A stretch of 64,000 bases of DNA from Batillaria attramentaria (GCA_018292915.2 JACVVK020000034.1:856001-920000), one strand, 5' to 3'; numbered from the stretch's first letter, positions 27,401 through 35,615 are shown. The notes: generated by a model not told the origin, from the letters alone. Translations and numbers: made by a program.

Positions 27401-30400
27401 GTGCGTCCCAGCCTGACTGCCAGAAACTTGTAGACTCTGCATACCCTGCTAACCAGCCAGGTACCTGGACTAACCTATTTCGGCCCGCCTGCCCCCCACT
27501 GTTGCCGCCGGAGCTAGGGAGAATCTCATAGTGGTTGCTTCTGCTTGACGCTAGCGCTAACTTCTGACTGCTTGCCGCAAAAGCTAGTAATTTGGGGCTC
27601 ACTAAATACCCCATCACAGTTCTCTAGACATTCTCACTGACATAGAAAGAATTCATAACAGACTTTAATTATTGTGCAAAAACATCGACATTTTAGAGTA
27701 GAAAACAAATATTTTTCTTAAAATGTGGATGGGCAGAGCTTTAATGTATTCTTTGCTTTCACATGCCGTTTTCTTTGAGAAGATTGCTAGTGGTGAGACT
27801 GGTAATAGTAGGAATAGTAATGATAAACCCAGTGATTAGTGTTCTAATATTTGATCTCATGCACCTGAAAATCTGTCAAACATAGCAACAGTGGGGAGCA
27901 GAGGCCGCATTTTCTGTCTCAGTAGCGTAGATTTTGTGCCAGATGCATGTGCTTGCAATCTAATGCTTGTTTTGAATTCTCCAATGTTTGTACTGGTTGT
28001 CCAGTTAAAAGTTTACTTCAATCAACTGCTTTGCGACCCTCACAAAGCAAGAAAAGGCATGCTGTGCAAAATACATGTACAGCAGAATAGTAGTAACTTT
28101 AACTGTAGTTGACGTAAATCAGCTTCAGAAGTAATTTTTTTAACTTTAACTAACAACCACCATATCCACTTAACCTATGAGAGTTGGTATTCGCCTGTGT
28201 AGACCTAATGTGTTTTGTAATTTTTTAACAGCTAACACTTTGCATTTTCGCTGTGAACACAAGTCCATAGCATTCTTCCCGTTAGTCCATTTTGTAGTGT
28301 TTCCATCAAACAAACTTGTCATCCAGACTAACTCTGGCGCATGTGTGACTGTGTGAACATTATTAACATTGTGCCATCTTTATCTAATCCTATCCCTCCT
28401 GCTTACCTCCGCAGATGCGCCTAGCTCAGTTTATGGTGACCGTGACAAACTGAGAGTGTCTCCGGTTCCCTTACCAGTAAGTACGACTGTGGATCGAGGT
28501 GCACGGCCGAGGTGTATATGGTAGTCTGCATGATACCCTGCTGTCGTGAGGTTCTGTTCTGTGGGTGCTTGCTCCAGGATTCTGTCTGGCTGCCTTGGTT
28601 GCATACTAAATTTCTCTACGTTTTGGTTGAAAAGCCTGTTTTCATGTTATGTTCTTGTCTGTCTCTTGCATCATGTGGGGAGCCGGTATAGCTAAATGGT
28701 AGAGCATTGGACTTCATTCTTGGGGCGTGAGTTTGAATCCTGGCTGGGGCCAACTATTTATGCTGGCCCCTTTTCTCGTTGACCTGTCTTTGATACCACC
28801 CAAACATGATGGAAAAGGACGTTAAACTCACAACCACCCACCCATCCTCTTGCAATCGTGTGAGGAATATCCCACAGTGTGTGCATGTGGGTGGGCACGG
28901 TTAAAAGCCATTTGGTTGTATCTATAGTGTCCCTTTTGTTTTTTGCTACATGTACAGTCTCTTGATTTTGGGTTTTGATTTAGTTTTGCAGCTGTGCGTT
29001 CTTGTGTTTGTCTATCATGGAGTTTTTGTCTTTGATGGTGCTTCAGTATCCTTGTCTCGCACGAATACCTTCTGCAATTTCTCACATTTCCAGTTATCTG
29101 TCCAGTGCACACTTTATTGGTTCAGTTTTTGTCTGCTTTGTTGAACATTTTCAACTACTGTTGCTTTGGCAGCTTTTATTTTACTGCAAGCTATCACTGT
29201 ATCAGTGCTTCTTGGACAGAGGTGCAGGCATAATTGGCTTTTGGTTGGGTTTTTTGCCCTCTCGCTTCACAAGCTTTGCTTAGTTTCATTTCTTTTGAAC
29301 TCAAGAACAGGGTGTACATTTATTTAGTTTTATTTATTTATTTATTTATTTTCAGTAAACTCTTGAGCAGCCTTTCTTAGTTATGCATGTAAGATGTGAA
29401 ACCAGGAACGGCAGGAACTGTTTTAAGTACAATTTTTTGGGGTTTTTTTTGGGGGGGGGTTGGGTTTTTTTTTTGTTTCAAAACAGCAGAATGGTTATGT
29501 GGTATATTTGTACACATTCCTGCATTTGCACATTTCTATGCTGATAGCTATGGAAAGGTTTCATTTTGGCCACGCACAGATTCTCTTCAACGTATCTGTG
29601 TATCCCTTTCCCTTCCCTGCATGTTTGTATAAAGCACTTTTATTAATCTAATATTCTGATCTTTCGTTTGGACGCAACTGTGAAGCCAGCATACAGATAA
29701 ATGTTTAAAATTTGATTTCCTTTGCAAAGAAAAGCACCTCCGCGTGATTTGTGTGAAATATCTGAGAACACTAGAAGTGTAATCTGGCTTCACAGCGTGT
29801 TTGTTAACGTAATCCTGTGTGTATATAAGGGTTGTGGACTATCAGAGCTATTTTCATTTGCTCCTACAGTTTCTGGTGGCTGGCAGGGTGCCATTGCTAC
29901 CACACAGTCACTCCAGTTACTTAAGTGGCTATGTATCTACCTTAACAGTAATCTTAAACCTGAACCCCCTCTAAGACGATCCCTTCTGGGTAGAAGGATG
30001 ATTTTTCACTTACTATAAATTGACCTTTCTTTGCTATCTAAGTTCATACTCATGTCAAGATGAATGTGGTGTTCCTGGTTGAACAGTCTGTTCTGTTATG
30101 CAACAGGTTTATGCCAGTGATGGTAAGCTGGTGTTTGCACAATGTCTGCATAACAGGTTGCGTATAATTTTAATTCTCAACATGATGGAACTTAAGATAA
30201 CTTAGACTACTTTGATTCTTTTAAAAAATACTTATGATCTTCTCTTGTCTTTTCCACCAGCAGCCGCAACCTGAGCGTATGCATGGTGCACTGGAGGGTA
30301 GACCTGAATCTCGAATGTCCCCTGTGAATGGTGATGCTGTCACTAATGGCAGTGCTAGTAGTGAACTTCCGTCTCCATCCGCAGTGAGTGTTCGTGCACT

Positions 30401-30938
30401 GGCTTCACGTTTTGAAAACTCAGACTCTGTGCCCGCACCAAGTGCAGGGTTAAGACAGTGCACTTCGCGGCAAAATGTGCAACCAGACGACGCACAGAAA
30501 CCTCATGGACACACATCTGTGCAGAGGACTCGAAGCAAGTCAGAATCGTTCTCAAGAAAACCGAAATCCGTGTTAAAGAATAAGAAGAACAAAACGAGGC
30601 AGCAGCGAAAGTCAGTCACTTTCGGGGACAGTATCACCCACTACACAGACTGTGATGAGCCGAACTCTGGGTACGAGTCCGCACGAGAACTGAGCACGCC
30701 TCGTGTGGCGGCCGACGACAGAGCATACTACAGCGATGACGAGGAGCGACTGGGATCTCATGTGTCATATTCGGACAACGAGTTGGACGATGTGGAAGAC
30801 AACAACAGCTCAAACAGCGATGACTCCCCAGTTGGCGACGAGGAGGCGTGTCAGTTGTGTCACAAGCGACGCACCGACCTGGGGAAGTTGTTCTGTGCCA
30901 AGTGTAGCTTCTACATGAGTAGGCTGAAATCCAACTAA
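7795..30938 (+). CDS. USP54-like: USP53/USP54-family ubiquitin hydrolase (5' end outside window)
   Basis: Seventeen visible exons join to 5529 nt, an unbroken frame of 1842 residues plus stop: 7795-7887, 11134-11268, 16490-16603, 18589-18668, 18948-19053, 19286-19343, 19586-19680, 20024-20173, 20768-20921, 21230-22872, 23531-23795, 24160-24240, 24704-24826, 25326-25503, 25947-27460, 28415-28476, 30261-30938. All introns are GT-AG. Visible residues 1-310 form the C-terminal part of a USP domain: zinc ligands Cys117, Cys119, Cys175, Cys179; His box Gly-Lys-His254-Tyr; Asp271/Asp272 in the Tyr-Phe-Asp-Asp motif. The rest is mostly disordered: Lys-rich about 725-790, a conserved helical block about 992-1075, Gln/His/Pro-rich about 1290-1460, and a C-terminal Cys4 motif. 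Established: vertebrate USP53/USP54 were long called inactive, later reported as K63-linkage-directed deubiquitinases; USP53 associates with tight-junction ZO proteins. Vertebrates have two paralogues, so the exact symbol is a choice. The catalytic-Cys exon and start codon are not in view. Confidence 0.93.
7895..8076. repeat. Compound (CT)n, (GT)n and (TA)n microsatellites next to a splice donor
   Basis: CT at 7895-7932, GT at 7943-7971 and TA at 8032-8076, all in the first 190 bases of the intron after exon v1. Confidence 0.95.
8811..8912 (+). mobile_element. SINE family A, 5'-truncated copy
   Basis: Starts at the ggggcc block after the tRNA-like head and runs to the shared 3' end ggaaaaggacgttaaactc, which matches the full copies elsewhere. 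The tRNA-like part is missing. Confidence 0.75.
8926..9035 (+). mobile_element. SINE family A, truncated copy with box B
   Basis: Begins within the tRNA-like head (gggtcgtgagtttgaatcc, B-box-like) and continues to the family 3' end ggaaaaggacgttaac. It lies directly behind the previous fragment in the same orientation. Confidence 0.78.
9506..9650. repeat. (AC)n-(CT)n-poly(C) compound simple repeat
   Basis: About 56 bases of AC, then about 20 of CT, then C-rich low-complexity sequence. Reverse-strand open frames across it are simple-repeat artefacts. Confidence 0.95.
10018..10290. repeat. Two-copy tandem repeat, period 157 bp
   Basis: tgagttagttttcaggtctgg occurs at 10031 and 10188. Both copies continue through matching blocks (gagtctgg, tgaacat, gacaaag, atttcgatc) to a ttccgtcttct segment. 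Confidence 0.85.
10678..10745. repeat. (GT)n microsatellite followed by (GA)n
   Basis: About 68 bases of GT, followed by gagagagagagaaagagaga. Confidence 0.95.
11134..11268 (+). CDS. USP54-like: USP exon v2: USP domain, fingers/palm region
   Basis: 45 codons, phase 0-0; acceptor gtttcag, donor gtgagt. Encodes [17 protein letters not shown] and [13 protein letters not shown], strongly diagnostic for USP53/USP54. Confidence 0.95.
11365..11495 (-). mobile_element. SINE family A, truncated, antisense to the host gene
   Basis: Plus strand reads ggagtttaacgtcc, gggtgataccaaagacgg, ggcaacgag and ttggccccagcc, the reverse complement of the family body. The tRNA-like head is lost. It is the only copy in the window antisense to its host gene. 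Confidence 0.8.
11561..11579. repeat. Poly(T) tract
   Basis: T homopolymer of about 18 bases, read directly. It appears as poly-Lys in reverse-strand frames. Confidence 0.9.
11958..12445. repeat. Three-copy tandem repeat, period about 160-173 bp
   Basis: ctgctttcagtgcag starts at 11958, 12131 and 12290. Each copy runs through a ttattttg block, a cctctt-ccggtag-like block and a ggtgtcac block. Copies 1 and 2 also share gacattgtccgt. Copies are clearly diverged. Confidence 0.88.
13005..13186. repeat. Compound (GT)n/(GA)n array
   Basis: Four GT blocks separated by GA blocks (gagagagagagagg and variants) over about 180 bases. Confidence 0.95.
13665..13747. repeat. Poly(G) tract of about 83 bases with one T
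   Basis: Nearly pure G from 13665 to 13747, broken by a single T near 13722. The sense transcript of the USP intron would carry the G strand. True length is uncertain because such tracts slip in sequencing. Confidence 0.9.
14498..14540. repeat. (GT)n microsatellite
   Basis: Two GT blocks separated by GGTG. Confidence 0.95.
14555..14620 (+). mobile_element. LINE/SINE-type 3' tail ending in (ATT)n
   Basis: ggcgctttataaaagctatg followed by tattattattattt. The same design ends the elements at 32769, 49343 and 51474. Only the tail is recognisable. Confidence 0.55.
16490..16603 (+). CDS. USP54-like: USP exon v3: USP domain
   Basis: 38 codons, phase 0-0; acceptor ttttgcag, donor gtaaac. Encodes [12 protein letters not shown] and a [14 protein letters not shown] stretch, as expected for this family. 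The 3' end of this exon resembles units of the tandem array in the following intron. Confidence 0.95.
16604..17260. repeat. C-rich tandem array with units resembling the exon v3/intron junction
   Basis: Diverged units of about 140 bp. Each has an atg-like start, a gaaatt/gaattt core and then ccaacaaaac or tcaacaaacc (centres near 16820, 16955 and 17100), followed by C runs, ctc-ccattcaacacacac and tgac-poly(C). The junction itself reads ccatggctgtttatgaaaag then gtaaactgccaacaaaccc, and the unit near 17080 reads ccatggctatatgaatttta then aattgtcaacaaaccc. AC microsatellites at 16761-16804 and 17197-17242 are embedded. Confidence 0.65.
16604..18588 (+). other. Intron v3 of the USP gene
   Basis: 2.0 kb. 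After the tandem array I see only poly(G) at about 17449-17462, poly(A)/(T) runs and unique sequence. No exon was recognised. Confidence 0.8.
18589..18668 (+). CDS. USP54-like: USP exon v4: first half of the USP zinc ribbon
   Basis: 80 nt, phase 0 in, 2 nt over at the end; acceptor caccag, donor gtaagt. Encodes [14 protein letters not shown] and [11 protein letters not shown]. Cys117 and Cys119 (visible numbering) are the first zinc-ligand pair. Confidence 0.94.
18948..19053 (+). CDS. USP54-like: USP exon v5: between the zinc-ligand pairs
   Basis: 106 nt; acceptor tttccag, donor gtatgt. Completes the split Val codon and ends in DVRNCP, so Cys175 of the second zinc pair sits at the exon end. 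Residue composition and length match the family. Confidence 0.93.
19286..19343 (+). CDS. USP54-like: USP exon v6: second zinc-ligand pair
   Basis: 58 nt; acceptor gttacag, donor gtgagt. Encodes [19 protein letters not shown]. Cys179 completes the four-cysteine zinc site. Confidence 0.93.
19586..19680 (+). CDS. USP54-like: USP exon v7: USP palm strand
   Basis: 95 nt; acceptor ttttcag, donor gtaagt. Encodes the [12 protein letters not shown] stretch typical of USP53/USP54. Confidence 0.94.
20024..20173 (+). CDS. USP54-like: USP exon v8: catalytic histidine box
   Basis: 50 codons, phase 0-0; acceptor catgcag, donor gtaagc. Encodes [12 protein letters not shown] (His254) and [12 protein letters not shown] (Asp271/Asp272), so the His and Asp positions of the catalytic triad are intact. 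Confidence 0.96.
20174..20767 (+). other. Intron v8 of the USP gene
   Basis: 594 bases containing a poly(T) run near 20192-20205. Nothing else recognised. Confidence 0.7.
20768..20921 (+). CDS. USP54-like: USP exon v9: end of the USP domain
   Basis: 154 nt, 1 nt over at the end; acceptor catgcag, donor gtaagc. Encodes [12 protein letters not shown] and [17 protein letters not shown], the usual end of the USP53/USP54 catalytic domain. Confidence 0.95.
20933..20974. repeat. (GT)n microsatellite starting 12 bases after a donor
   Basis: About 42 bases of GT at the 5' end of intron v9. Confidence 0.95.
21230..22872 (+). CDS. USP54-like: USP exon v10: large disordered-tail exon
   Basis: 1643 nt encoding visible residues 329-876; acceptor gcttcag, donor gtcagt. 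Ser/Gly/Pro-rich with no globular domain. It has a Lys-rich block ([12 protein letters not shown], about residue 726 on), a [12 protein letters not shown] helix-like patch and a [18 protein letters not shown] stretch. The frame would run to a stop at 22879-22881 if the donor were not used; use of the donor is supported by the in-phase next exon. Confidence 0.93.
22873..23530 (+). other. Intron v10 of the USP gene
   Basis: 658 bases. Only a T/G-rich stretch right after the donor (22888-22925) stands out. Confidence 0.7.
23531..23795 (+). CDS. USP54-like: USP exon v11: tail, Pro-rich end
   Basis: 265 nt; acceptor gttccag, donor gtgagt. Begins [16 protein letters not shown] and ends RPPPVPPK, a possible SH3-ligand-type proline motif (inference). 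Confidence 0.92.
24160..24240 (+). CDS. USP54-like: USP exon v12: short tail exon
   Basis: 81 nt; acceptor gtctgcag, donor gtgagc. Encodes [11 protein letters not shown] and [11 protein letters not shown]. Phase fits both neighbours. Confidence 0.88.
24350..24434. repeat. Poly(C) tract of about 80 bases
   Basis: Nearly pure C with one T near its left end, inside intron v12. Length is uncertain because of slippage. Confidence 0.9.
24704..24826 (+). CDS. USP54-like: USP exon v13: helical block, first half
   Basis: 123 nt; acceptor ttttacag, donor gtgagt. Encodes [19 protein letters not shown] and [14 protein letters not shown], a two-helix pattern like the MIT-like segment I recognise in the USP54 tail (family recollection, moderate certainty). 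Confidence 0.92.
24827..25325 (+). other. Intron v13 of the USP gene
   Basis: 499 bases of unique-looking sequence with a T-rich run before the acceptor. Nothing else recognised. Confidence 0.7.
25326..25503 (+). CDS. USP54-like: USP exon v14: helical block, second half
   Basis: 178 nt; acceptor ctttgcag, donor gttggt (a weak GT donor). Encodes [29 protein letters not shown], completing the helical unit. Phase supports the donor: the AG left over joins G of the next exon to give Arg. Confidence 0.9.
25947..27460 (+). CDS. USP54-like: USP exon v15: large Gln/His/Pro-rich tail exon
   Basis: 1514 nt, residues 1092-1597; acceptor cctgcag, donor gtacct. Low-complexity Gln/His/Pro between about 26600 and 27080, including CAG/CAA codon runs. 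[17 protein letters not shown] patch and [20 protein letters not shown] stand out. Reading through the donor meets a stop at 27529-27531, giving a possible shorter isoform. Confidence 0.92.
27461..28414 (+). other. Intron v15 of the USP gene (or 3' UTR of a short isoform)
   Basis: 954 bases, no repeat family recognised. If the v15 donor is skipped, 27461-27531 is coding and the rest becomes 3' UTR. Confidence 0.65.
28415..28476 (+). CDS. USP54-like: USP exon v16: short tail exon
   Basis: 62 nt; acceptor ctccgcag, donor gtaagt. Encodes [20 protein letters not shown]. It joins both neighbours in phase, which is the main support. Confidence 0.85.
28477..30260 (+). other. Intron v16 of the USP gene
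   Basis: 1.8 kb containing one full-length SINE-A copy in sense orientation, T-rich runs near 29310-29350 and 29438-29478, and otherwise unique sequence. Confidence 0.75.
28677..28848 (+). mobile_element. SINE family A, full-length, sense to the host gene
   Basis: Head ggagccggtatagctaaatggtagagc carries an A-box-like segment and gtgagtttgaatcctggc a B-box-like one. The body has ggggcc, ctttgatacc and the end ggaaaaggacgttaaactc, then acccaccc. Confidence 0.88.
30261..30938 (+). CDS. USP54-like: USP exon v17: last coding exon with C-terminal Cys4 motif
   Basis: 225 codons plus TAA; acceptor tttccaccag, directly followed by a second CAG (tandem acceptor). Basic [20 protein letters not shown] region, then an acidic stretch, then Cys1814-x2-Cys1817-x11-Cys1829-x2-Cys1832 ten residues from the end. 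Confidence 0.93.
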   Translation, partial: QPQPERMHGALEGRPESRMSPVNGDAVTNGSASSELPSPSAVSVRALASRFENSDSVPAPSAGLRQCTSRQNVQPDDAQKPHGHTSVQRTRSKSESFSRKPKSVLKNKKNKTRQQRKSVTFGDSITHYTDCDEPNSGYESARELSTPRVAADDRAYYSDDEERLGSHVSYSDNELDDVEDNNSSNSDDSPVGDEEACQLCHKRRTDLGKLFCAKCSFYMSRLKSN

Positions 30939-31880
30939 AGACAAAGTCTGACGGACGTTCCACAAGGCTTGTACAGTTTTTCCTTCTAACTGAAACGTTC
31001 TGTGTCTAGTCATAAACGCTGCAGACTAGTTCGAGATTACTGTCACGAGCGAACATTCAAATTTGATCCAGTACCAGTACAGGCCCTGTGATTGAATACT
31101 GATGCCTGTTCCAGGTTTGTTGTTGTTGTGTTTGTCCCCCCCACTGCCAGTTTAACTATTATCACATTGGTTGACTAGTAATATGCCACGGAGGTAAACA
31201 TTAGTCCATTTGGCTGACACATTTACGGAAGGGCAAAGACTTGCAGCAATCTGGCTGGCTTAGGTCAGAAAGCTTAGCAATACTATCTCAAGCGTGAACT
31301 CAGCATGGACATGTCTTTGCTGGCCAGTAAAATGTGCATCTGACCATGAAGTGGACTGATCTTTAACCGACTAACCTGATCTGATCTGTGGATCGGTCAG
31401 GAGGCCAAGTGCCTTGTGACAGCGAGTTGACAATGCTGTCTGCGACCCTCAGTCCATTGACTTACGATTTTCAACCAGACACCTACCAGCCACAAACACC
31501 TTGTGTGCGTCTTTAGCAAAGGGAATCAACTCATGCTGATGTGCGAGAGTTGGGACAGCCCCTTCCTCACATTGACAATCTGAAGCACATTTGGAGGACA
31601 AGGTGGTGTGATCATACAATCACAAATGCATCAAGCTGTTGAGCATGAGATATGTGGCCTGTATGTGTCGATGGGGAATGATCCATATTCACTCGACCAG
31701 TTATGCTGCATCAGCCAGCTAACCTAGACGGAGACACTGCCTTTTTTAAATGAATTAATTGCTTACTAAGCCGGCCATTCTTGCCACACTGTCTGTCCAT
31801 ACACATTATGCAAAATGTTTGGGTTTTTTTGCACATGTATCGCAATTCCATGAGAATTAAATGTCCAGAATGTATTCTGT
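30939..31880 (+). other. Probable 3' UTR of the USP gene
   Basis: Non-coding sequence right after the stop, without recognised repeats up to an ATTAAA at 31856. The transcript end is not visible from sequence alone. Confidence 0.5.
31856..31861 (+). promoter_or_regulatory. Candidate poly(A) signal ATTAAA
   Basis: The second most common animal poly(A) hexamer, 918 bases after the USP stop, followed by T/G-rich sequence. Other sites are possible. Confidence 0.35.
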
Positions 31881-32490
31881 CCAATAGAACATGTATTTTC
31901 CTAATGAATTTTTGTTTTATAACAAACTTTGCAAGTGCTTGTTAATATTTATAAACTGCTTTTTCTACCCTGGACTTAAGAAGATGAAAAACACGCTGCA
32001 GAAGTAATGACTGACTAATTACTGATGATCTCCGGTCTTTTTTTGTTTTAATATTAATATTGCTGAAAATTATTCTAAGTCAGGCCACTAGCCTTTGGAC
32101 AGTGGTCAAACAACCTGTCTCACTTTCAGTTGTGAACTTGTTCGTTGAGTCAAAGATCTGAACATGAGTCATTCATCAAATTCAACCTTTGCGGAGAGCT
32201 ACCATATTCATAGATACGGTCCATTTTCTGAGCCCATTTGTTTTTCTGCGGTCATCTTTCAGCATATTTCAGTTCATTAGTATTTATCCTAAAACTCTCT
32301 GAAAAGGCAGTCATGACAACCATTCCGAGAAACCTTCCAAGTACTCAGTCCATTTATGAAGTTTGTGTCTTACCTTCACGTTGCATTCCAGTGTTTTTAA
32401 AAAAAAACAAAAAAAACGGCTGTACACACGATTATGGCGTGAAAAAAAGCTGTTACATTGCCATCCATGAATTGTTGAAAGATGTATACC

Positions 32491-32769
32491 GATCGTCGGG
32501 GGTTCTCTCCGGGTACTCCGGCTTCCTCCCCCTCTGCTTTGGAAATGTTCAGCCCACCAAGTTTGAAAAAATAAATGCATATCTAAATTCCGAAATTTAA
32601 ATAGCTGAGCTGACCCTTCGCACCACGTGATTGTAATACGTTTATGTCCTGTGTGTGAGAGAATGCGTGTGATTCACGTGAGCGTGCGTGTTGGGTTTAG
32701 CTCGCGGCGCTTTGAGCCAAAATATTTGGGATAAAGCGCCTTATTAATGCGATTATTATTATTATTATA
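32491..32769 (+). mobile_element. SINE family B, 5'-truncated copy ending in (ATT)n
   Basis: Matches the reverse complement of 60051-60340 block by block: ttctct-cgggtactccgg, cctccccctct, gaaatgttcagccca, gctgagctg-ccctt, gtgagcgtgc-tgttgggttta, ccaaatatttgggataaagcgcct. The tRNA-like head is missing. Confidence 0.85.
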
Positions 32770-32817
32770 CATGTATTTTGTGCACATTTTAGTATGATAA
32801 CCAGTGCTTCAAAGGGT

Positions 32818-32862
32818 GGCTTACGTGGTGGAAAAGGATGTTAAACACCCACCCACCCGCTT
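32818..32862 (+). mobile_element. SINE family A, 3' end fragment
   Basis: acgtggtggaaaaggatgtt then aaacacccaccc, the family 3' terminus only. Confidence 0.6.
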
Positions 32863-33712
32863 CAAAGGGTGGTGTAGAGTAGAACATGCTGTTTACTGTG
32901 CATTTCCATGTTTGAATTGTAAATATGCTAAGACCTTAGCTACGCTGTTCTTGTGTGCTGTGCAAATTGAAATTATTCAAGGCAGATGCCTCAGTAGAAT
33001 GTCTGAACAAAGCCGCCGGAAATTGTAAATTTTTTAAAGCCTAAACTGTGTCAGCTGCTTTGGTGATATTGCGTGTGCACATTAATTTTGTGCATTGTCG
33101 TTCGTGTAGCTCTGTATATTTTTCTGTAAGATTGAACTTGGAGGAAGGGTACTATGATTATGTGCGTGTAATGTTTTTTCTATGTTGTTTGCGCAAACAC
33201 ATTTTGCCAGTATAAGCAGTATACACAGAGTTTGGTTTTCATGGGTGGTCTAAATGAACAGAGGCATTCAAGGCAGCAAACAATTTATAAACAATGTTTA
33301 GTTTACTATTTTTGGTCCGTGTTGTGAACAAGACCCCTCTGAATGTTGATTATTGTGTGTGACTGTGCATGCCACAATGCTTGATTAGGATGCACATTAA
33401 TATGTTGTCATTTTGAAAACAGTACCGGCCTAGAGAAGGATGCCTGTTTTTATGTTGTTTCCATAGTAATGGAAACAACATAATAGGACGGGCTAAAATT
33501 TCCACGTTCATAGGCAAGCATCTGTGGTACAAACGCACGTCACTGCCGATCTCCCGCAGAGACGATTATGCAAGTGTAACTCTGACAATGACGTAAGAAA
33601 ACTTGCGTCATCGATGCTGACGCGTATGGTGTTCCGAACGCAGTTCTCCTCCTCAGTGAGTGCCGTCTGTGCGGATGTGTGTGCGTGTGTGTGTGTGCGT
33701 GTGTGAATTGTG

Positions 33713-34320
33713 TCCGGGCCCGTTTCTTCGAAGATACTTAACCGAATGGCTTCAAATTTGGGGTATCCAAATTTATCAAAATGTTACATTAGACGATTCA
33801 AGCGTGTGATGATTGCTTAAGTGATTTGGGAGTTATCGCCCTTTTGAGACAAGTTGGTTGTCTTTCGTGTACAGGCGTAATATTTATTTAAATCACTCAA
33901 TTTTTTGGCAGTAGATAGCTTGAATACGGACTCTGAATTGACTCACTACTAGAAAATGGTCGCTCTTATAGTTTTCATGTAAACCGAGCCTGAGTTGACA
34001 TTGCATGTGAACCCAGTTCAGATGCCTATTTCTCCGAAAATACTAAACCGATCGATTTCAAATTTGGGGTTTCTAAATGAATCAAGATTGTTGAATAGAA
34101 GGCCCGATCCAGGTACAATTGCACACATGATTTGCGAGTTATCGCCCTTTTCAAAAAAAGTGGCTTTCTGGCGTTTAAAGGCGTAATATTTACCTAAACC
34201 ACTCCATTTTTGGGACATAGATAGCATGAATACGGACTCTCAACTGAGTGAATTTTGGATGTTGTCGCTTTTATACTTTTGGCGTAAACCGTACCTGATG
34301 AAAGTGCTGGTGAACACACT
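33713..34320. repeat. Diverged tandem duplication, period about 302 bp
   Basis: Two copies share ttcaaatttggggt, gagttatcgccctttt, ggcgtaatattta-ct-aa-ccactc and gaatacggactct in the same order at an offset near 302. Each copy ends with a gtaaaccg block. Confidence 0.85.
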
Positions 34321-34736
34321 TTAGATCTCAAAATCGCTCCTACTATACATAGATAATGAGCCTGGGGTGCCATAAAATATACAAAAAAAATTAGAAAAAT
34401 TCACTGCAGCCGTTGTCGTCAGTTGACTCGAAAATTTGTACTCGAAGCACATTTCCTTTACACAAGCCACACGCCTCACAAACATCGCAGAAAAGGCACA
34501 CGCGCACTGACGCAAAACTGTATCAGCGTCAGTTTGCCGACGTCATGTTTGATTGACGTGGGGGTGTGTCGTCACTTTTCGGAAGTTCTCTATTTGTAGA
34601 CGGGGAAAGCGGGAGTTTCATTGATGTAGTGAGCTTTGTTTTTCCCACTGACTCTCACTCAATAGCATAGTAGAGTGAGAGAACACCACATAGGTCTCAA
34701 TGGAGCACATGCACAAACGCGGCTCGCGCAAGTCTG

Positions 34737-34800
34737 CGTGCGTGCGTGCGTGCGTGCGCGCGCGCGTATGTCTGTGTGTGTCTGTGTGCGCGCGCGCGCA
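34737..34800. repeat. (TGCG)n/(CG)n/(TG)n low complexity
   Basis: Alternating purine-pyrimidine tract of about 64 bases, a sequence type prone to Z-DNA. Confidence 0.8.
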
Positions 34801-35079
34801 GCAGACATAACACATAGTGAAAAAAACGTTCGCCGCGCAGACTTGTCTGTTAAACACATTGAGCCGGTATAAATTCGATCTTTACACTGCGCAGCAGCAA
34901 CACTTCAATTTTCATGGGGCTGCTTTCATTGCAAGAATTGTATCCGAGTCAAAGTTATTACGTCAAATGTATTATGCGTCATCCCAATGAGGAAAACGTC
35001 ATAGATTTCAAAGAAAACAACTTGACGTCTCTCTTCCAAAACCAGATTGGTCTGACAAGCCCGGTCAGTTGTTTCCATT

Positions 35080-35100
35080 GAGAGAGAGAGAGAGAGAGAG

Positions 35101-35143
<43 letters not shown>
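35080..35143. repeat. (GA)n-(GT)n compound microsatellite
   Basis: About 25 bases of GA followed by about 39 of GT. Confidence 0.95.
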
Positions 35144-35145
<2 letters not shown>

Positions 35146-35273
35146 TCCCGTATACATGGCATTACAAAAGAACGACCGTGACGACAGCAGGTGATTAAAT
35201 GGAAACAACATATTGGGCTGGTCAGTGGCCATCTTGTTGTATGGTGTGTGTGCGAGTGTGTACAAGACATAGC

Positions 35274-35289
35274 AAGAGAGAGAGTGTTT

Positions 35290-35362
<73 letters not shown>
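35274..35362. repeat. (GA)n-(GT)n-(GA)n compound microsatellite
   Basis: GT run of about 60 bases bordered by GA runs on both sides, 130 bases from the preceding GA/GT tract. Confidence 0.95.
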
Positions 35363-35615
35363 TCCTGTGGCTGATCTCAAAAGTTTGTGAAATTGTGTTC
35401 AAGTTTAGCTTACTGTTACTTCAGTCCTTGGAATGCACATATCATATATATATTTTGCCATCCATCCGTCACAGGTCCTCGGGGCCCACAACACAGTGAT
35501 CATAATTCAAAGCAAGTATAAATCTGTTGTCTTGTTAGATATAAGGCTAAATAGATTTTTTTGAGTAAAATGTTGGCATACACTTACTGACTTTGTTCTT
35601 TTTTTGGTCAACCTG

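Noticed and set aside
28677..28750. tRNA-gene-like A and B boxes
   Set aside because: They belong to the SINE-A head; the same head with diverged sequence recurs many times, and no proper cloverleaf with a CCA-side acceptor stem is evident.
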